A stretch of DNA of 64,000 nucleotides from Hermetia illucens (taxonomy: Eukaryota; Arthropoda; Insecta; Diptera; Stratiomyidae): NCBI RefSeq assembly GCF_905115235.1, contig NC_051849.1, positions 136,692,712-136,756,711 of the forward strand, in the 5' to 3' direction. Positions within the stretch are counted from its first letter, which is position 1. Each line of letters begins with the position of its first letter. The notes under the pieces are model-generated. The model ran no database searches. It was given only the letters and a program-made list of their open reading frames with translations, and was not told the DNA's origin. The translations under genes and the position numbers were made by a program. Shown here piece after piece: positions 44,703-54,566 of this stretch.

Positions 44703-44975
44703 ATAATAATCGTTTTCGCAACAATCCATATTGGATAAGGGCCTTGAAGTGTGTTAGAGCACTTCATTCAAGACCGTAACGGTACTCTATAGTACACTGT
44801 AGGAGGCAATGAGGTCAGTATTGCGCTCACCCGAGATTGTTACCCTGATTTGACTCAGGTACTCATTCACAGCTGAGTCGACAGGTATCCCACGTCAAAT
44901 TATGATATAAATCCCACTGCCACCAATAAGATTTGAACCGCGACCGCGACTCAGCTATCGGGACACGATAATTAC
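44703..44975 (-). mobile_element. tRNA-headed SINE, copy A
   Basis: The minus strand starts with a tRNA-like head (GATAGCTGAGTC; B box GGTTCAAATCTTATTGG), then the body (GTGGGATTTATATCATAATT, TCTCGGGTGAGCGCAATACT, TTGAATGAAGTGCTCTAACA), and ends CAATATGGATTGTTGCGAAA then an ATT-rich tail. The head is shortened between A and B boxes. Inserted among LINE relics. Confidence 0.8.
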
Positions 44976-44989
44976 CGAGGATAAAATTA

Positions 44990-45091
44990 GCTGGGGTACC
45001 AACAACTTCTGCCAATACAAATCCCCGGGTTCAGATGGCATAATGCCAGTCATGCTACAAAAGCAGCTAGAAGCAGTGGCTTGCTAGCGGG
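44990..45091 (+). mobile_element. LINE reverse transcriptase fragment
   Basis: Reads ISWGTNNFCQYKSPGSDGIM then PVMLQKQLEA before a stop, matching the start of an I/jockey-type RT (FKPYKSPGxDGIxPxLLQ). About 100 bp, immediately next to SINE copy A. Confidence 0.55.
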
Positions 45092-45547
45092 TTTTGTTTC
45101 GTAAGAGAGTGATAACTTTGCGTTGTGTGTACTTCTCGTAAACGGAAAACTTTCCCCAACTCATCAAATTTAATTTACGGGAGTTCCATGTGTTTAAAGT
45201 GACTATTGCACGTGCGAATACAAATTAATCGTCTAAAGTAAAAGCCAGCGTACATAATATCAGTGAAAAGTTGATAGTCTCAGGGCTACATAGTGCTACA
45301 TCTTTGATTTAAGCCGCAGATTTGGATGAATGCTTTTGTATGGTCAAGTAAATACTCCTACGTTGTATCGATAAAATATACAAGACAAGGCGTCGTTATG
45401 GCTTCAATCATTGTGTGGCCGGAAAAGACCAGAAGAAGTCCGCAAGGGATCAAGAAGAAGGCTCAAAATGCAATACATGTTCTATCGGAATTGCAGAGTC
45501 TTGCTGATATAGTTTAAAGAACATAAATATAGTTCTGCACCTGGCAT
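45092..45547. other. Gap between two inverted SINE copies
   Basis: No recognised repeat. A short frame near 45398-45517 (MASIIVWPEKTRRSPQGIKK) is basic but matches nothing I know. Confidence 0.4.
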
Positions 45548-45708
45548 AAAGGGTAATAACCTCGGGTGAGCGCAATGCTGACCACATTGCCTCCTACAGT
45601 CTACTGTAGTGTACCGTTACGGTCTTGAATGAAGTGCTCTAATACACTTTAAGGCCTTGATCCAATATGGATTGTTGCGCCAACGATTATTATTATAATT
45701 CAAACTGA
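45548..45708 (+). mobile_element. tRNA-headed SINE, copy B, 3' half
   Basis: Matches the 3' part of copies A and C: CTCGGGTGAGCGCAATGCTG, GTACCGTTACGGTCTTGAAT, CCAATATGGATTGTTGCGCC, with tail ATTATTATTATAATT. The tRNA head is missing (5' truncation). Confidence 0.78.
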
Positions 45709-46096
45709 TAGAATTAAGTTGGAAATATTTTACATGCATAGTACACAAAAATACATATTGCATTCTGACTTTTTTCGCATTCGAACTGTGTAGTCAGTGT
45801 TATATTATGCAAAGTATTATGTTCAAAAAAAAAGGAAAATAAATGTAATCAGCTGAAAAATAAGAAATATATATAACCAATGGTGAACGGAAATACATAC
45901 CAAACTGTGGAAATATGATTGTTAACATTTAAAAACAAGCGAAAAACAATATTTTCACCTTCTAGCCAAACTGGTAAAACGAAACCGATTGCCGCCTCTT
46001 GTGCGATTTATATTTTCCTCGGTAGTAAGTATGTATATTAGATTTAAAAATGGAAGCAAATGAGAGAAGTATATATATAATATATATAATAATAAT
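45709..46096. other. AT-rich gap ending in an ATA/TAA microsatellite
   Basis: No gene. TATA-rich sequence passes into (ATA)n at about 46076-46097, directly before the R4-like LINE. Confidence 0.55.
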
Positions 46097-49000
46097 AATA
46101 AAACTCCGCCGAAGCCGGCCCCAAGCGCGGTTGTGAAAGGAGGAGGGATGGATAGCTTCAGTCTCAATGGCTGTACGCCACTACAGCGTCTCAGCGGGTA
46201 GGTGAGGAAAGTGCAGGAACTTTGCAGTCTTGCAGATTACCCACTAAGGAAGCTATCTCAACACCTGGCAGCTAGGGAAAAAATGCACCACCAAAAATGA
46301 GAAGAAGGAGAAATTTAGGGTCCGGTACGGATAACCGGCGGGAGTCGTCTGACATGGTGGCTGGGTCGGGCTCTCGTAATGGACAGCACGGCGTCGAAAC
46401 CGCTAGTCGTGGGGCGGTTCAACGTCTAGGCGCCACGACGACCAGGAGCACAGCTCCGCCTGCTGCAGCTGTTTCACCACAATCTGTGGCGACCACTTCG
46501 GCAGGTTCGGGTAGGAAGAGGTTAAAATGGACTGAAGAAATTAACCTCTTCATCATCCGCTTCTACTACGAAATAACGGCGGGGGCGGGTACAACATCTT
46601 ACCGCTCCTTGTTGCACCAGAGATTCGTCGAGCGTTTCCCGCAATTCGCGCACATGACTGTGAAGCGAGTCGCAGACCAGTATCGCTTTATTACTCGCAG
46701 CGACACAATTCCGACCGCCATCAGGGAGCGTATTCGACTTGAGGTCATCGGGGAAACTGTTGACCGAGAGTCGATGTGGGCAGAGGCGGCGGCATCAACA
46801 ACACCACGCCGCACTGCAGGCAACAGGTTCAGTACTCGACAAAATACTCTTCTCCACCGTCCAGCTGAGGTTTCCGCTGAGGTTCGGGACGAATTCCAAA
46901 GAGCGTGTATAGAATTCCCGGACATGGATCCTTTGCATAGACCAGGTATTCTCAGGCTCTATGCATTTCCTGCAACTCGGGGAATTCTATCTCAAATCAA
47001 TGATGAGATTGCATCTCGGTTGTGTGCTGGTATGTCGCTGCTGCAACTACATTCACTTGCGTATTGTGGTGCAGTTGCGGCTATCAGATTGCACGGTCAG
47101 AAGATTCGCTTTCGTGTTATTGGTTTGAGTGACCAAAGAGATCCACCATGGAGAATTCGTCTGGAACGTCGGCGGGACTCACTAAGGCAGGACATTGCTA
47201 GACTGATTCAGATCAGCACTGGTAATGCCAGCAGACGGGTGAGAAATAACGTGCAGAGGGTTTATCGGAACTATCACATCCCCATTGAGACACCCGTAGT
47301 TGAAATTCTGGCCACACTAAAACAAATTTTCTGTCATATGCACTCGGTTACGACGATATGGCGAAAGTTATTGCAGACGTGTCCAGAATGCAACATACGC
47401 GAGGAACCAGCGGAGCTTTTTCAGATCTCTCAACGAATCCCAACAGAGCGTCCAGACAATACAGTTCTCGGTGACGAAAGTGAAAGAGTATTGGGGTGGA
47501 CTTTGGGGGTTACCCGCCCAGCATGCTGAGTGGATCCCCGTCGAAGGCACCCGATATGCCAATACGCCTGGCATGAATTTTGCGGATGTTACCGAAGAGG
47601 AAGTTCTACGAGCCATAAACAGCTCGAAGAACTGCAGGGGTCCAAGTCTGGATTGGGTGCAGAATTTCTGGTATAAGAAATTTACCAACGTATACAGTCG
47701 GTTGGCACGCAGTATAAATGAGGTCATGAGTCGGCCGGAGGAATTTTCACCCTTCCTCACTGCGGGGATTACCTACCTTATCCCTAAGAAGGACACGGTG
47801 CAGGACCCCTCCGTATACGGAGGGGCATCTTCCAGGGGGATTCATTGAGTCCCCTTTGGTTTTGTATGGCACTGAACCCTCTTTCATGGCTACTGAATGA
47901 TGCTAGAGGGCATGTTTTGCAGTAACGTATGGCTTACGTGCTAAGTGCGAACTGACACACTTGATGTACCTAGATGACATCAAGCTGTATGCTGGTACTG
48001 ACAACCATCTTAGAGGTCTGTTGCGAATAATAGACATATTCAGCCGTGATATTCGGATGGAGTTTGGATTAGACAAATGTCGAATCCAAGCCATCCGCAA
48101 AGGTGATCATGAGCCGCATGCCGGACATAGCATTGGTGACCTCCACATCGAAGCTATGACCGAGACAGACTTCTACAAGTACCTAGGAATTCTGCAAGGA
48201 ACCCATGCTCGAGTTGGTGATCTGAAGGAAGCTCTGCTGTCCGAAGTCCAGGCATGTTCAACCGTGATATTCGGATGGAGTTTGGATTAGACAAATGTCG
48301 TATCCAAGCCATCCGCAAAGGTGATCATGAGCTGCATGCCGGGCATAGCATTGGTGACCTCCACATCGAAGCTATGACCGAGACAGACTTCTACAAGTAC
48401 CTAGAAATTCTGCAAGGAACCCATGCTCGAGTTGGTGATCTGAAGGATGCTCTGCTCTCCGAATTCCTGCGACATGTAAAGCTGGTGCTGAAATCGCATC
48501 TCTCGGGGAAGAATAAAATGAGCGCGTTGAATGTATTCGCTATCCCTTCACTGGCTTATGCATTCGGAATATTGCCGTTGACGAAGACCGACCTGGCAAA
48601 CGTCCAGCGGCGGATACGAACAACTATGTCCAAATTCCGAATGCATCATCCAAAGTCTGCCGTGGAGCGGATGAACCTGCCTCGTGACATCGGAGGTAGG
48701 AGCGTGGTTGACGTGGCGGCACAACATCATCGCCAAGTCGGCTCGCTGCGCGCTTATTTTTACAGCAAAGAGCAGGCGAGTTCCTTGCATGCAGTGGGGT
48801 GAAGTCGGACCAAGAGCGGATCGATGAATGGAAGTCGAAGGCAATGCACGGTAAACACGTGAATAGTCTTTGGCAGTCATTTGTCGATTTGCATCTGTCG
48901 AACAGATGGCTGTGTGCTGGGGAGCTCTTTGCTGAGACGGAGGGGTTCTTGTGTGCCATTCAGGATGGCGTGGTCGCCACCCGAGCTTATAAAAAACTCA

Positions 49001-49717
49001 TCATGAAAGAACGGGTGGATAACGACCAGTGCAGAATGTGTGGTTCGGCGTTAGAGACGTTGGACCATCTCATTTCTGGCTGTACTGTTATGGTACCGGT
49101 GCAATACATCACCAGGCATAATGCTGTATGTAAGGTTATCTATGAAAACCTTGCATATAAGCATGGGCTGATTACGGGAACATGTCCGGTTTTTCGATAT
49201 GAGCTGCAAGCAGTACTTGATAGTTCTGCTTACAGCATGTATTGGGACCGGCAAGTTCTGACTGATCGCCATACCGCACACAATAAGCCTGACGTACTGT
49301 TAGTTGACAAGACGGTTCGCTCCGCGTATATTATTGATGTTGCTATCCCCCATAATAGCAACATTGAACGGAAATATGTGGAGAAGAAGGTGAACTATGA
49401 GCCATTGGCTCGGGAAATCAAAGAAATTTGGCGGCTCGAGCGGGTGGTTGTAGTTCCCATAATATTGTCAGCTACAGGTATTGTACCTAAATCCCTCACG
49501 GCTTCCCTTGATGTCCTGGGACTTTCGCACAATCTGGTTCAAACCATGCAGAAGTACATCATTCTGCATACGTGCTCCATGTTGCGGGAAGTACTCGACG
49601 GATTCTCCCACTGACCTACCACCGGCCACCACCACCAGTGCCCCTTTAGTTTTTAAGTAGGATCGTCCGAGCCTAAATGCTTGGCACTTAGTGTTAGTAT
49701 TAGGAAAAATCCGGCAT
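46097..49717 (+). mobile_element. R4/Dong-like LINE, copy 1, with restriction-like endonuclease
   Basis: Begins after an ATA/TAA run. A frame from 46297 gives 410 codons: low-complexity N-terminus, a Myb/SANT-like stretch (RKRLKWTEEINLFIIRFYYE) and a long R2/R4-type N-terminal region. A frame change near 47470 leads to SVTKVKEYWGGLWGLPAQHA and SSKNCRGPSLDWVQNFWYKK. The central RT is mostly deleted (47790-47960); it resumes at MYLDDIKLYAG (YLDD). A 218-bp tandem duplication follows (48034-48246 and 48252-48464). The last frame (48799-49614) has CRMCGSALETLDHLISGC and KPDVLLVDKTVRSAYIIDVA, the zinc knuckle and PD-(D/E)XK nuclease of R2/R4-type LINEs. Not functional. Confidence 0.88.
48034..48464 (+). 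repeat. 218-bp tandem duplication inside R4-like copy 1
   Basis: CCGTGATATTCGGATGGAG occurs at 48044 and 48262, and similarity continues for about 210 bp with few differences (GCCGCATGCCGGACATAGC versus GCTGCATGCCGGGCATAGC). Both units encode FGLDKCRIQAIRKGDHE. Copy 3 has a single unit. Confidence 0.9.
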
Positions 49718-50245
49718 CTGCCGAGATTGTGATAACTCGAACTTCGAATCTTTACTGTGAATTTTCCAACCAGGGCGGAGTAGAAGACTGGTGTAGGTTA
49801 CAAGGCTATGACACAGTATTCTTCACCGACGGATCAAAGATGGTCTGTGGAGGTGGAGCGGGAGTTTTGTCGGATACACACAATATATCCGAGTCGTACC
49901 GTTTTCCCAGGTTTCACCAGTGTATTGCGAGCGGAAGTACTGGCGATACTGGAGCATAACATAGCCATTCTGATCGATAGCCAAGCGACCATTAAGGGCT
50001 TGTACTTAGCAGCGACATCCTCCAGGCTGGTGGGGGAATACAGAAACGCGCTGAACAGTTTGGGTTGCATGCTCAAAATCATTCTGCTATGGGCTCCCGG
50101 TCATAGGAACAGAGAGGGGAACGAGCGGGTTAACGGATCGATCGGGACAGTCCTTCAGCGGGTACAGTCTGTTTCCCGCCGGCAAATGCATACAAGATTA
50201 CAAAGGCGTGTAGGGGACCATGTCGTCAGACTTGGCATACCCTAC
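49718..50245 (+). mobile_element. LINE RNase H relic
   Basis: VEDWCRLQGYDTVFFTDGSK, GAGVLSDTHNISESYRFPRF, LRAEVLAILE, NIAILIDSQATIKGLYLAAT and LLWAPGHRNREGNERVN show the D, E, D pattern of RNase H from I-type LINEs, with a frame change near 49930. A more decayed relative is at 61575-61790. Confidence 0.75.
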
Positions 50246-51004
50246 AATTCTCATTGCTAAAGCTGTGGAGGAGAGTTGCCTGGACTCTGCTTTCTTGCTC
50301 TCACAACAACGTTCATGGTCTTAGGAGTTTGTGGAATCAAAATAGCGCACCAAAGCGCTAATTGGTCTCTTCGGAGCCGCCACTTCTTGTAGCTTGCAGT
50401 AGATATGAATATGTATGTGTGCGAAGTGCAAAGCAATCCTTCACAGCACGCACATAGATCATCCGAAATTGAATATTTGGTCGGTTGTTCGTAATTTGTA
50501 ACCAAAGCGTGTTGGCTGCAAGTCGAAATGGCGAATTGAGATGCGCACAAATATATGTGTGCACTGTGAACTGGAACAATAGTTCGATCCATTTGGGAAT
50601 ACCCAAATTATTAACTAAAATATTTATATATACGTATTTCGTAAGTGGCAATTGTTTATATGCCCATACTGTGTGAGTCAATTGTCCAATACCTGTTGTC
50701 TGACACAGACTGTCTGATGTCTACGCGGACTCAGACATTTGTCTGATACAGAAGTAGACTTTATCTAAAACAAACATTTATCTGACACGGACATTTGTCT
50801 GTCTGATGTCTGATGCAGGCATAGATATTTACCTGACACAAGCACAGAAGAAGAGGGAGATGGCTTTGTTTTAAGTGCTTTCACTTCACAAAATAGGCTT
50901 GAAAATGTCTTTTGAGTTGATATGTACATACATACATATTAAGTCCGACTTCTCCATACATATATTCAACATGATCAAATCATTAAAGCGCTAATATTAA
51001 TATT
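50246..51004. other. Gap with a degenerate TGTCTGA repeat
   Basis: No gene. From about 50690 to 50860 motifs such as TGTCTGAT, TCTGACAC and GACATTTGTCTG recur irregularly, a worn minisatellite-like tract. The rest is unassigned. Confidence 0.5.
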
Positions 51005-51205
51005 TCATTACAAAAGAATTCGTATTCGCACTCGTAAATACGAATACCTTTGTATTCACTTTCGGAAGTAAGAGTCCAGCCGTATTCGTATTCACTTATG
51101 TGAACATGAAAATATTCATTTAAACGAACAGAAATGTATTCGTACTTATATTCATAGAAATTCATCGCACGAATATATTCATATTCGTATTTACCAATCC
51201 AAACA
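51005..51205. repeat. Degenerate TATTCGTATTCA tandem tract
   Basis: Variants of ATTCGTATTC and AATACGAATA recur for about 200 bp. It keeps a minus frame open that would encode Tyr-Glu-rich peptide (YEYEYIRA), an artefact of the repeat. Confidence 0.7.
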
Positions 51206-51227
51206 TGCCCAAAACTACTACCTACAG

Positions 51228-51434
51228 CACAGTACATGGAAGACGTAATATCCACACTAAATGGACCGGACTTGCGAATGTATTGGAAAAGTTTATTTGT
51301 ACACATAATAGACACTAAACCACATGTAGATACTGCTGATTGCCGTGGGTTTGTGAAGTGTATGGATAAGCTTTTCCAATATATTCGCAAGTTCGGTCCA
51401 TTTAGTGTGGGTACTGCCTATTAGATATACTGTG
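51228..51434. mobile_element. MITE, copy 2 (207 bp), with exact 8-bp target duplication
   Basis: Terminal inverted repeats of about 60 bp: left ATCCACACTAAATGGACCGG then ACTTGCGAAT and TATTGGAAAA; right the inverse. Ends are CACAGTA and TACTGTG. The flanks are ACCTACAG on both sides (51220-51227 and 51435-51442). Same family as 8629-8820. Confidence 0.9.
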
Positions 51435-51817
51435 ACCTACAGAACGAGGTACTCCGATGACTCGGCGGTGACAGGTAATAGCGATGGCCTGGAAGTTTTT
51501 AGGAAAGCCTGCCATCCATGTTCAGCTCGGCTTGTCACTTACGCCGGAGGATTTCGTAATGCACCGGGCCGCTAGTTGCACTGAAAGCACTATCCACGTA
51601 CTGCCACGCCGCAACATGGAACTTGGAACGCAACGTGGAAGGCTTGGCACCAAAATTTGCGGAATTGTTGTGTGTGAACATGTATCAAAATTATTCACCA
51701 GCGATAAAGATACACAGCCTAAACAAAAATGAAATCCTCGTCCAGAGGCTAAATAAACATGAACCGATCACCGGCCGCCTGAGCAATCTCTGGCGCTTCG
51801 TGTATAAAGGTTTTGTG
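51435..51817. other. Gap, nothing recognised
   Basis: No repeat or gene identified between the MITE and family C copy 2. Confidence 0.45.
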
Positions 51818-52473
51818 TTCATCTTACGAGAAACTTTCTTCGCACATTTTTCCATTGGTATATGGCTAAAGACCCAAAATATTCCTTAATATTTTTTTTT
51901 TTCAAACTGCAAAATGTACGTATATATTATAGACGTAGATATTATGCTCACCCTAAACAAATATTACCGAATACTGTATTCCATAATATATGCATGTATA
52001 AAAATTGAACGTATACCAATTTCGGGTTTATTTCGTGCATAAAACTATACATATGTACATATAAAGTACGTACGTACGTATATTGAATACCGCTTGTTCA
52101 ATGCACAAATATAACTATCAGAATTATGATAGGTACTACCCCAAAGCTTCATTTACTTACAGATACCATATAAGGACATATATACATTATTATTATTATT
52201 CTGTTAAGGGAAAGTCGCACCGCGTCCTCGAAGAACTATTGTGCCCCACATACATACATACATACATAAATGACTAAAAAACTAAAAAGAAATGTTTGCC
52301 TGTGACCTCCCATTCACGTGAGCTAACTTTGCTGTGGTATAGACGAATTGATATGTTATAATGCACGAAATTTACACAAAATGTAAAAGTTTCACCTCCT
52401 ATAACTTTTTTAATAATAGTTGGATTTCCTTCAAACTTCCTAAAGTTATGCCTTACGTTATCCCTTATGCATG
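51818..52473. repeat. Repeat family C, copy 2
   Basis: Matches both halves around the mariner at 15.5-16.8 kb, but lacks the mariner. Instead about 200 bp of other sequence lies near 52055-52265, bordered by a GTAC/CGTA tract and an (ATAC)n tract. Confidence 0.75.
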
Positions 52474-53089
52474 TAGTCTTATTATTTATTTATCTTTATT
52501 TTTATTTAATAAACATTCAATAACTTTTGCTGCGTTTTGTTTTGTTTGTCTAGGATTATTCATGCGCTGGGGACATCAATCTCAATGCCTTCATCTGCGG
52601 AAACAATCTTTCCTAGAATTACGAATTTATCAACGCTTTAGTGCTGTCTGTCTCTGCTTTGCCTTCTGCTATAATTTTCGGCACCCAGATTCATTTGTCC
52701 AAGGTTCATGACCCTCAGTGAGAGAGCAAGCAGATATCATCAGTTAATTAAGACATTTGGGGAATGACGTCATGTTCCATCGAACTTTTCCACGTCTTCC
52801 GCACAATATCGTTTTCCATAAAAAGAAAAATATTATTAACTATCGGATGCAATACTAGCGGACCTCACTTTTAACTTTTAATCTTTCCGAAATTCCGAAT
52901 TCTATGCAGTACGTGACATTTTGTTCATCATATGTTGCTCCGATAATAACCATTAGTTTCTCAGGAACACCTACCTGCGTAGAACATTTAGGATATACTC
53001 CCCGTTTACGCTGTCGAAAGATTTCTTCCTTTGTTTATTCAACTTTCCAAAGGTAGGAAGCTAGCACATACCTCTCCAATTATTCTTCT
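52474..53089. other. AT-rich gap, nothing recognised
   Basis: An open plus frame to 52711 has hydrophobic runs but no motif. No named repeat. Confidence 0.45.
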
Positions 53090-53210
53090 AGTTCTTTGTC
53101 TTTAGCGTTAGTCCAGTTCACAAGCGAGGTCGGTTCGTTGTGATCGGTTACGACATTTTGTTTTATCAAAGGCTTGATCTACATGCATGCAATTACGTGA
53201 CCATACCCAC
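53090..53210 (-). mobile_element. RTE-A LINE 3' end fragment
   Basis: Reverse complement resembles 12880-12965 (AACGAACCGACCTCGCTTGTG-type end and the DQAFDKIK region). Short and decayed. Confidence 0.55.
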
Positions 53211-53300
53211 AGTAGATCTACTATAGGCAGTACCCTTACAAAAATGACCCCACTTGCAAATGTGCTTGCAGAAGCTTATCTGTACACATCAGAGACGCTA
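53211..53300 (+). repeat. Half of a MITE-like terminal repeat
   Basis: CAGTACCCTTACAAAAATG, CCCACTTGCAAATGT, AGAAGCTTATCTGTACACAT resembles one arm of the MITE at 51228-51434. No matching second arm was found within 250 bp. Confidence 0.4.
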
Positions 53301-53624
53301 AACAAGGAAAATGCATAATCTTCGTCAAATCGTATTGGTAAGAGAGAGATCGGTGAGCTTTTGCTATTCTGGTATTACGGCGTACTCACCCTTATAGGAA
53401 AAAGTTGTTTCACGTATTCACTTATACATAAGCAAAAACTTGCCAATCTCACCAATACATTGGCAAGTCCGGGCGGTATGTCAAACACAGCTGATCGGGT
53501 TTTCGACACATCTCGCTCATGCTCAAGGGCAAAACAATTTGAAATCGTGTGTACTCGCATTGATTTCCCCCCTTGAGGGGCAAGGGGGAGTGAGGTAGCT
53601 GTCTAGTATATAACTGTGGTATCT
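53301..53624. other. Gap with a short inverted repeat
   Basis: No gene. TTGCCAATCTCACCAATACA then TTGGCAAG (about 53440-53467) holds a small palindrome; otherwise unassigned. Confidence 0.35.
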
Positions 53625-54210
53625 AACTGTGACCATACCATCGAAAATGTCTCTCTCGTAATCTTTCACGATCGGGGTAAATAGGTAGGTCGCAGATGCC
53701 CTCACTTCCGATGTGATCATGGGGCATTACGCCACTGCTCGAAAGCTACATCTTCGTCTCTATTACCACAAGGCGTATTTCATTGTCTGCGATAGTCGAC
53801 CAGCGCTAAGAATTACATAGGGCGTCAGGGCGGCTGATACTGCGGTCAATCTTGATTTGAGACATTGATGCGTCGATCATAGAGAATGCCAGTCCATCAA
53901 AGTTGCGATAATACACTAATTGACTAGTGCAATTCACCATTGATCTGAGATAACTAAATCGTTCAGTTCTCTGCTTTATTCAAGTTTTTGCATGAGGCGA
54001 TCATTCCACTTTCGGGCATTGTAATAATGTCCACAACAACAAAGCGCACGCAAACTCAGCGCACAAGTTGCTCTGCCACTAGGTGTTGCCGTAAAGCATA
54101 CCAGATTACCAGGTGTGAAGTGCGGTCAAACGGTCATATTGATCGCGGATATCCTCATTTCGGATGTGTAATACGTCTTCAATTGTAGTTGAGCTTTTAG
54201 AATCTCATAC
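53625..54210 (-). mobile_element. RTE-A LINE relic, RT 3' half
   Basis: Minus-strand sequence resembling the post-RT region of RTE-type LINEs, with GCGGATATCCTCATTTCGG (54155) shared with 13155-13180 of the other RTE-A copy. Frames are badly broken, so this rests mostly on DNA likeness. Confidence 0.5.
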
Positions 54211-54335
54211 TTTTCATTTCAGGATAGAGCTGGAGGGTATCTGACGAGAGATCTTTTGCGGCTCACGGCTGGATACTTTTCCTTCTGAATATCGGTATCG
54301 TGGTACTTCATCTTTTCAGGGACCTCAAGAAGAAC

Positions 54336-54566
54336 CGGATAGCTGAGTGGTTAGAGCACAAAGCTGTCGTACGGAAGGTCGCGGTTCAAATCCCACTGGT
54401 GGCAGTGGGATTTGTATCGTGATTTGACGTCGGATACTGTGAGCTGTGAATGAGTACTTGAGTCAAGTAATAATCTCGGGCGAGTGCAATGCTGACCACA
54501 TTACCTGCATTGTTACTGCACTGGACCGTTACGAGCTTGAATGAAGTGCAACAACACACTTCAAGG
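54336..54566 (+). mobile_element. tRNA-headed SINE, copy C, with full head
   Basis: Best head of the three: GGATAGCTGAGTGGTTAGAG (A box TAGCTGAGTGG) and GGTCGCGGTTCAAATCCCAC (B box GGTTCAAATCC), spaced as in a tRNA gene. The body is shared with copies A and B. The 3' tail is missing: at about 54566 the sequence passes straight into R4-like copy 3. It is not an intact cloverleaf, so not a working tRNA gene. Confidence 0.83.

Noticed and set aside
50983-51390. 135-codon minus frame rich in Tyr and Glu
   Set aside because: It is kept open by a degenerate TATTCGTATTCA tandem tract and runs into the MITE; no protein-like variation.
54341-54405. tRNA gene with good A and B boxes
   Set aside because: The sequence continues into a body shared with two other copies, and the arms do not form a full cloverleaf; it is the head of a SINE.
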